This document shows, piece after piece, positions 60,900-64,000 of a stretch of DNA of 64,000 nucleotides. The notes beneath the pieces are model-generated. The model was given only the letters and a program-made list of their open reading frames with translations, ran no database searches and had not been told where the DNA came from. The DNA comes from Caulobacter vibrioides (GTDB lineage Bacteria; Pseudomonadota; Alphaproteobacteria; Caulobacterales; Caulobacteraceae): contig NZ_CP023315.3 in NCBI RefSeq assembly GCF_002310375.3, positions 1,240,001-1,304,000 of the forward strand. The letters run 5' to 3'. Positions within the stretch are counted from its first letter, which is position 1, and each line of letters starts with the position of its first letter. A program made the position numbers and the translations under genes.

Positions 60900-62690
60900 A
60901 TGCGTTTACGTCAGAAGATCAGGCGGGAAATCCGGTTTCTGAAGGGGCTGTCCCGGACGCTGAAACGCGTGAAGACGATCGGTCCCGATAGTCCCAACCT
61001 GATCTGTGACGATCTCGAGGCCGCCGTCGACAAGTGGGGGCCGCGTCCGGCCATCACCTTCGAAGGCAAGACGATCAGCTACGCCGAGCTGGACGCCATG
61101 GCCAACCGCTATGCGCATTGGGCTAAGGGCTTGGGTCTGACGCGCGGCCAGACCGTCGCGCTGTTCATGCCCAACCGCATAGAGTACCTGGCGATCTGGT
61201 ACGGCTTGACCAAGGTCGGGGTGGCCACCGCCCTGATCAACAACCAGCTGACCGGCGCGGCGCTGGCCCACTGCCTGACCATCTCCCAGGCCATGCACTG
61301 CATCGTCGACCCTGAGACCTCGCCCTGTTTCGAGGACGTGAAGGGCCAGCTCGAGCGGCATATGCAACAGTGGGTTCTGGGGCCGGTTCACGACGACCAG
61401 CGCGACCTGCTGAAGGCGCTCAAGAGCTGCAGCCACCTGCGTCCCGATCGCGAGACGGCCCGTGAAGGCCTGACCGCCTCCGATACGGCGCTCTACATCT
61501 ACACCAGCGGCACGACGGGCCTGCCGAAGGCTGCGCGCATCACCCACATGCGCGCCCAGCTGTATATGCGCGGGTTCGCCGGCTCGACCGGGTCCAAGGA
61601 CACCGACCGCATCTACGTCACCCTGCCGCTCTATCACGCCACCGGTGGGCTTTGCGCTATGGGCGCGGGCTTGCTGAGCGGCGGCTCCATCGTCCTGCGC
61701 AAGAAGTTCTCGGCGACCCACTTCTGGCCCGAGATCGTGGCCGAGCAGTGCACCATGTTCGTCTATATCGGCGAGCTGTGCCGCTATCTCGCCAACCAGC
61801 CCGAGCACGAGCTGGAGCGCGCCCACAAGCTGCGCATGATCTTCGGCAACGGCCTGCGCGCGGACGTCTGGGACGACATGCTGGACCGCTTCAAGGTCGG
61901 CGAGGTGCTGGAGTTCTACGGGGCCACCGAAGGCAACGTTTCGTTCTTCAACTTCGACGGCAAGCGCGGCGCCATCGGGCGCATCCCCGGCTATATGCGC
62001 AAGAAGTTCAACTTCCGCATCGTCCGGTTCGACGTCGAGACCGAGACCCCGATCCGTGGACCGGACGGGTGCTGCATCGAGGCGGGACCGGATGAGATCG
62101 GCGAGTGCATCGGCCATATCGGCAGCGACGCGCGCTCGAACTTCACCGGCTACGCCGACAAGGCCGCGACCGAGAAGAAGGTGCTGCACGACGTCTTCGA
62201 AAAGGGCGACGCGTGGTTCCGCACCGGCGACCTGATGAAGGCCGATCAGGACGGCTATATCTATTTCATCGATCGCATCGGCGACACCTTCCGCTGGAAG
62301 GGCGAGAACGTCGCGACGTCCGAGGTGGCCGAGCGGCTGGCCGGCTTCGAGGGCGTCCTTGAGGTCAATGTCTATGGCGTCAAGGTTGGCGACCTGGATG
62401 GCAAGGCGGGCATGGCTTCGCTGGTGACCGAAGGCGACCTCGACCTCGAGGCGTTTGCCAAATACGTCGACGAGGCCCTGCCCAGCTACGCCCGCCCGGT
62501 GTTCGTGCGCCTGCAGAAGGCGATCGAGACCACGGGCACCTTCAAGTACCGCAAGATCGACCTGGTCAATGAGGGCTTCGACCCGTCCAAGACCAAGGAT
62601 CCGCTGTACTTCCGCGATCCGGCCAAGGGCTATGTGAAGATCACCAAGACGCTGTGCGCCAAGATCGAGGGCGGCGGCTTCAAGCTCTAG
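60900..62690 (+). CDS. Long-chain acyl-CoA synthetase, FATP-type
   Basis: 596 residues from the ATG at 60900, preceded by AAGGGAGA. It has the AMP-binding motif 'YIYTSGTTGLPKAARITH', 'FYGATEGNVSFFNFDG' and 'FRTGDLMKADQDGYIYFIDRIGDTFRWKGENVATSEV' of fatty-acid transport protein (FATP/FadD-like) enzymes. It activates fatty acids to acyl-CoA, perhaps coupled to uptake. An upstream in-frame ATG (60876) lacks a ribosome site. Confidence 0.92.
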   Translation: MRLRQKIRREIRFLKGLSRTLKRVKTIGPDSPNLICDDLEAAVDKWGPRPAITFEGKTISYAELDAMANRYAHWAKGLGLTRGQTVALFMPNRIEYLAIWYGLTKVGVATALINNQLTGAALAHCLTISQAMHCIVDPETSPCFEDVKGQLERHMQQWVLGPVHDDQRDLLKALKSCSHLRPDRETAREGLTASDTALYIYTSGTTGLPKAARITHMRAQLYMRGFAGSTGSKDTDRIYVTLPLYHATGGLCAMGAGLLSGGSIVLRKKFSATHFWPEIVAEQCTMFVYIGELCRYLANQPEHELERAHKLRMIFGNGLRADVWDDMLDRFKVGEVLEFYGATEGNVSFFNFDGKRGAIGRIPGYMRKKFNFRIVRFDVETETPIRGPDGCCIEAGPDEIGECIGHIGSDARSNFTGYADKAATEKKVLHDVFEKGDAWFRTGDLMKADQDGYIYFIDRIGDTFRWKGENVATSEVAERLAGFEGVLEVNVYGVKVGDLDGKAGMASLVTEGDLDLEAFAKYVDEALPSYARPVFVRLQKAIETTGTFKYRKIDLVNEGFDPSKTKDPLYFRDPAKGYVKITKTLCAKIEGGGFKL

Positions 62691-62781
62691 CGGCGCTACT
62701 CGGCGTGATGAGCCTTGTTCGTCGCATCCGAAGCCGGGCCGGGCGCGTAGCCTCAGGAGGACCGGCGACGGAGATCATCGC

Positions 62782-63651
62782 ATGGCGGACACCCTCATGA
62801 GCCGGCGCGCCGGCCTCGCCGCCTTGGCCGCCACGGTGACGGCGGCGTGTTCGCCTCTGTCGGTGTTCGCCACCTTCACCCCGAAGGACGCCGCCCGCCG
62901 TGAGGCGAAAGGCGCGCGCTATACCGACGGTCCGCGCGGCGGCGTCGACATCTATGCGCCGCCGATCGCGCACGGGCCGGCGCCCGTCGCGGTGTTCTTC
63001 TATGGCGGATCCTGGGATAGCGGCCGCAAGGGCGACTATGGCTGGGCGGCCCGCGCCATAGCGGCCCAGGGCTTTCTCACCCTGGCGCCGGACTATCGTC
63101 TGTACCCCGAGGTGCGCTTTCCCGACTTCTTGGCGGATTGCGCCAAGGCGGTGCGCTGGGCCGTGGACAACGCCGCCGCCCTGGGCGGCGATCCTGAGCG
63201 GATCGTGCTGATCGGCCATTCGGCGGGGGCCTACAACGCGGCCATGCTGGCGCTGGATCCGCGCTACCTAAGCAGCGTCGAGGTCGATCCGAAGGTGATC
63301 CGGGCCTTCGCCGGCCTGTCGGGCCCCTACGATTTCCTGCCCCTGAAAGGCGCGATTACCGAGCGGACCTTCGGGGAGGCGGCCGACCTGGCGGCCACGC
63401 AGCCGATCGCCTTCGCCCGCGCCGATGCGCCGGCCGCCTTCCTGGCGACAGGCGACAAGGACACCACGGTCTATCCGCGCAACACCCGCAAGCTGGCCGC
63501 CGCCCTGCGTGACAAAGGCGCCAGGGTCGAGGAGCGGCACTATCCAGGCGTCGACCACGCGGGCGCGGTGCTGGCCCTCTCGCGGCCGTTCCGGCGCAAG
63601 GCGACCCTGCTGACCGACATGACCGCCTTCCTGAAGGACGCTACCGCCTAG
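62782..63651 (+). CDS. Alpha/beta hydrolase, probable exported lipoprotein
   Basis: 289 residues. 'SRRAGLAALAATVTAAC' combines a twin-arginine motif and a lipobox (AAC). The esterase set is visible: 'VFFYGGSWDSG' (HGGxW-like oxyanion), 'GHSAGAYNAAML' (Ser), 'TGDKDTTVYP' (Asp) and 'PGVDHAGAVL' (His). It resembles BD-FAE/carboxylesterase-like enzymes of the periplasm. Substrate unknown. The stop lies inside the palindromic repeat that follows. Confidence 0.85.
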   Translation: MADTLMSRRAGLAALAATVTAACSPLSVFATFTPKDAARREAKGARYTDGPRGGVDIYAPPIAHGPAPVAVFFYGGSWDSGRKGDYGWAARAIAAQGFLTLAPDYRLYPEVRFPDFLADCAKAVRWAVDNAAALGGDPERIVLIGHSAGAYNAAMLALDPRYLSSVEVDPKVIRAFAGLSGPYDFLPLKGAITERTFGEAADLAATQPIAFARADAPAAFLATGDKDTTVYPRNTRKLAAALRDKGARVEERHYPGVDHAGAVLALSRPFRRKATLLTDMTAFLKDATA

Positions 63652-63761
63652 AGCGTTCTCCGATCAGTGTGAAGCGGTGATCGGATCGAAGAACGCTCTA
63701 AGTTTTTGAAATAGAGACCTTTTTATCCGATCTGATTGGTTCAATCAGATCGGAAAGGGCT
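63650..63761. repeat. Compound palindromic intergenic repeat
   Basis: Two nested hairpins. The first pairs AGAGCGTTCT (63650-63659) with AGAACGCTCT (63690-63699), with inner arms CCGATCA / TGATCGG. The second pairs TCCGATCTGATT (63726-63737) with its exact complement (63743-63754). It fills the gap between two convergent genes, stop to stop. It resembles the short palindromic elements repeated in Caulobacter-type genomes and may also end transcription. Confidence 0.65.
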
Positions 63762-64000
63762 CTAGCCACAGGTCTGGCCGTTCAGCTTGCGCTGGTAGGC
63801 CTGGACCAGGCTCAGATACGGCGGCAGGAAGGTGTGCAGCGCCACGGGCTTGCCATCGGTCGTGGTCCCCGCGACGCCCGCTCGGATCTCGAAGTGCAGG
63901 TGGATCGTCGTCGGTGTGCCGCCAAAGTCGTTCGACACCTTGCCCAGCTGCTGGCCCTTGGTGACGGAGTCGCCTTCCTTCACCGCCAGCGTCGCCATCT
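63762..64000 (-). CDS. C-terminal part of an M23-family metallopeptidase (cut by window end)
   Basis: The visible frame reads 'LAVKEGDSVTKGQQLGKVSN', then 'TTIHLHFEIRAG', the LytM/M23 core with the HxH zinc motif. The N-terminal part continues beyond base 64000. These proteins cleave peptidoglycan cross-links or, when inactive, regulate amidases. The Met at 63998 is probably internal, since the domain normally begins further upstream. Confidence 0.82.
   Translation of the reverse strand, partial: MATLAVKEGDSVTKGQQLGKVSNDFGGTPTTIHLHFEIRAGVAGTTTDGKPVALHTFLPPYLSLVQAYQRKLNGQTCG

Overview
The window is high-GC chromosomal DNA from an alphaproteobacterium, most likely a Caulobacter of the C. crescentus/vibrioides type. 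Supporting signs are the block murA - DUF2948 - hisD - UPF0262 - low-molecular-weight phosphatase - infA - maf - RNase E/G-like - yacG; a LexA box of the alphaproteobacterial form GTTC-N7-GTTC; a CtrA-type box TTAA-N7-TTAA; a tRNA-His with A73 and no encoded G-1; and several GST, TonB and sugar-acid genes.

Layout. 1-2 kb: tail of a GH39 xylosidase and a sugar-acid type MFS transporter. 2-9.5 kb: housekeeping block from murA to yacG. 9.6-12.6 kb: tRNA-Phe, exbB-exbD-tonB, tRNA-His. 12.8-15.5 kb: a predicted SOS-controlled DNA-repair pair (radical SAM protein plus DUF4130-UdgX fusion), then HU. 16-26 kb: mixed metabolism and signalling, including a second TonB, a lytic transglycosylase with a CtrA box, a CaiB-type CoA-transferase, a hybrid histidine kinase and a Nudix hydrolase. 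26-29.5 kb: a four-gene Mla/MCE lipid-transport operon. 29.7-31.3 kb: a soluble globin-coupled chemoreceptor. 31-41.5 kb: carbohydrate genes with LacI, GntR and WYL regulators, centred on kduI plus a GH105 unsaturated-glycuronyl hydrolase (pectin-type uronate catabolism). 41.5-44.4 kb: small accessory genes (GST, SDR, two NTF2-fold proteins).

44.6-53.6 kb is a genomic island in the 3' half of tRNA-Val(CAC). It is bounded by 52-bp perfect direct repeats and carries repeats resembling integrase arm sites near both ends, but no recognisable integrase. Its cargo is a TIR-domain protein, two paralogous excisionase-like proteins, a truncated RepB/ParB-like gene, a DUF3768 gene, and a three-gene secreted-protease operon (trypsin-like S1, subtilisin-like S8, large coiled-coil lipoprotein). 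At its right end are a DUF7662-like gene and a probable restriction-gene remnant. The TIR protein and the protease-lipoprotein operon are the best candidates for an undescribed defence or antagonism function.

53.6-64 kb returns to core genes: gph, glmU-rpiA, gor with an O-antigen-ligase-like gene, class II DAHP synthase, a FATP-type acyl-CoA synthetase, a lipoprotein-like esterase, a palindromic intergenic repeat, and the C-terminus of an M23 peptidase cut by the window end. All family names rest on motif recognition by eye; no database search was run.
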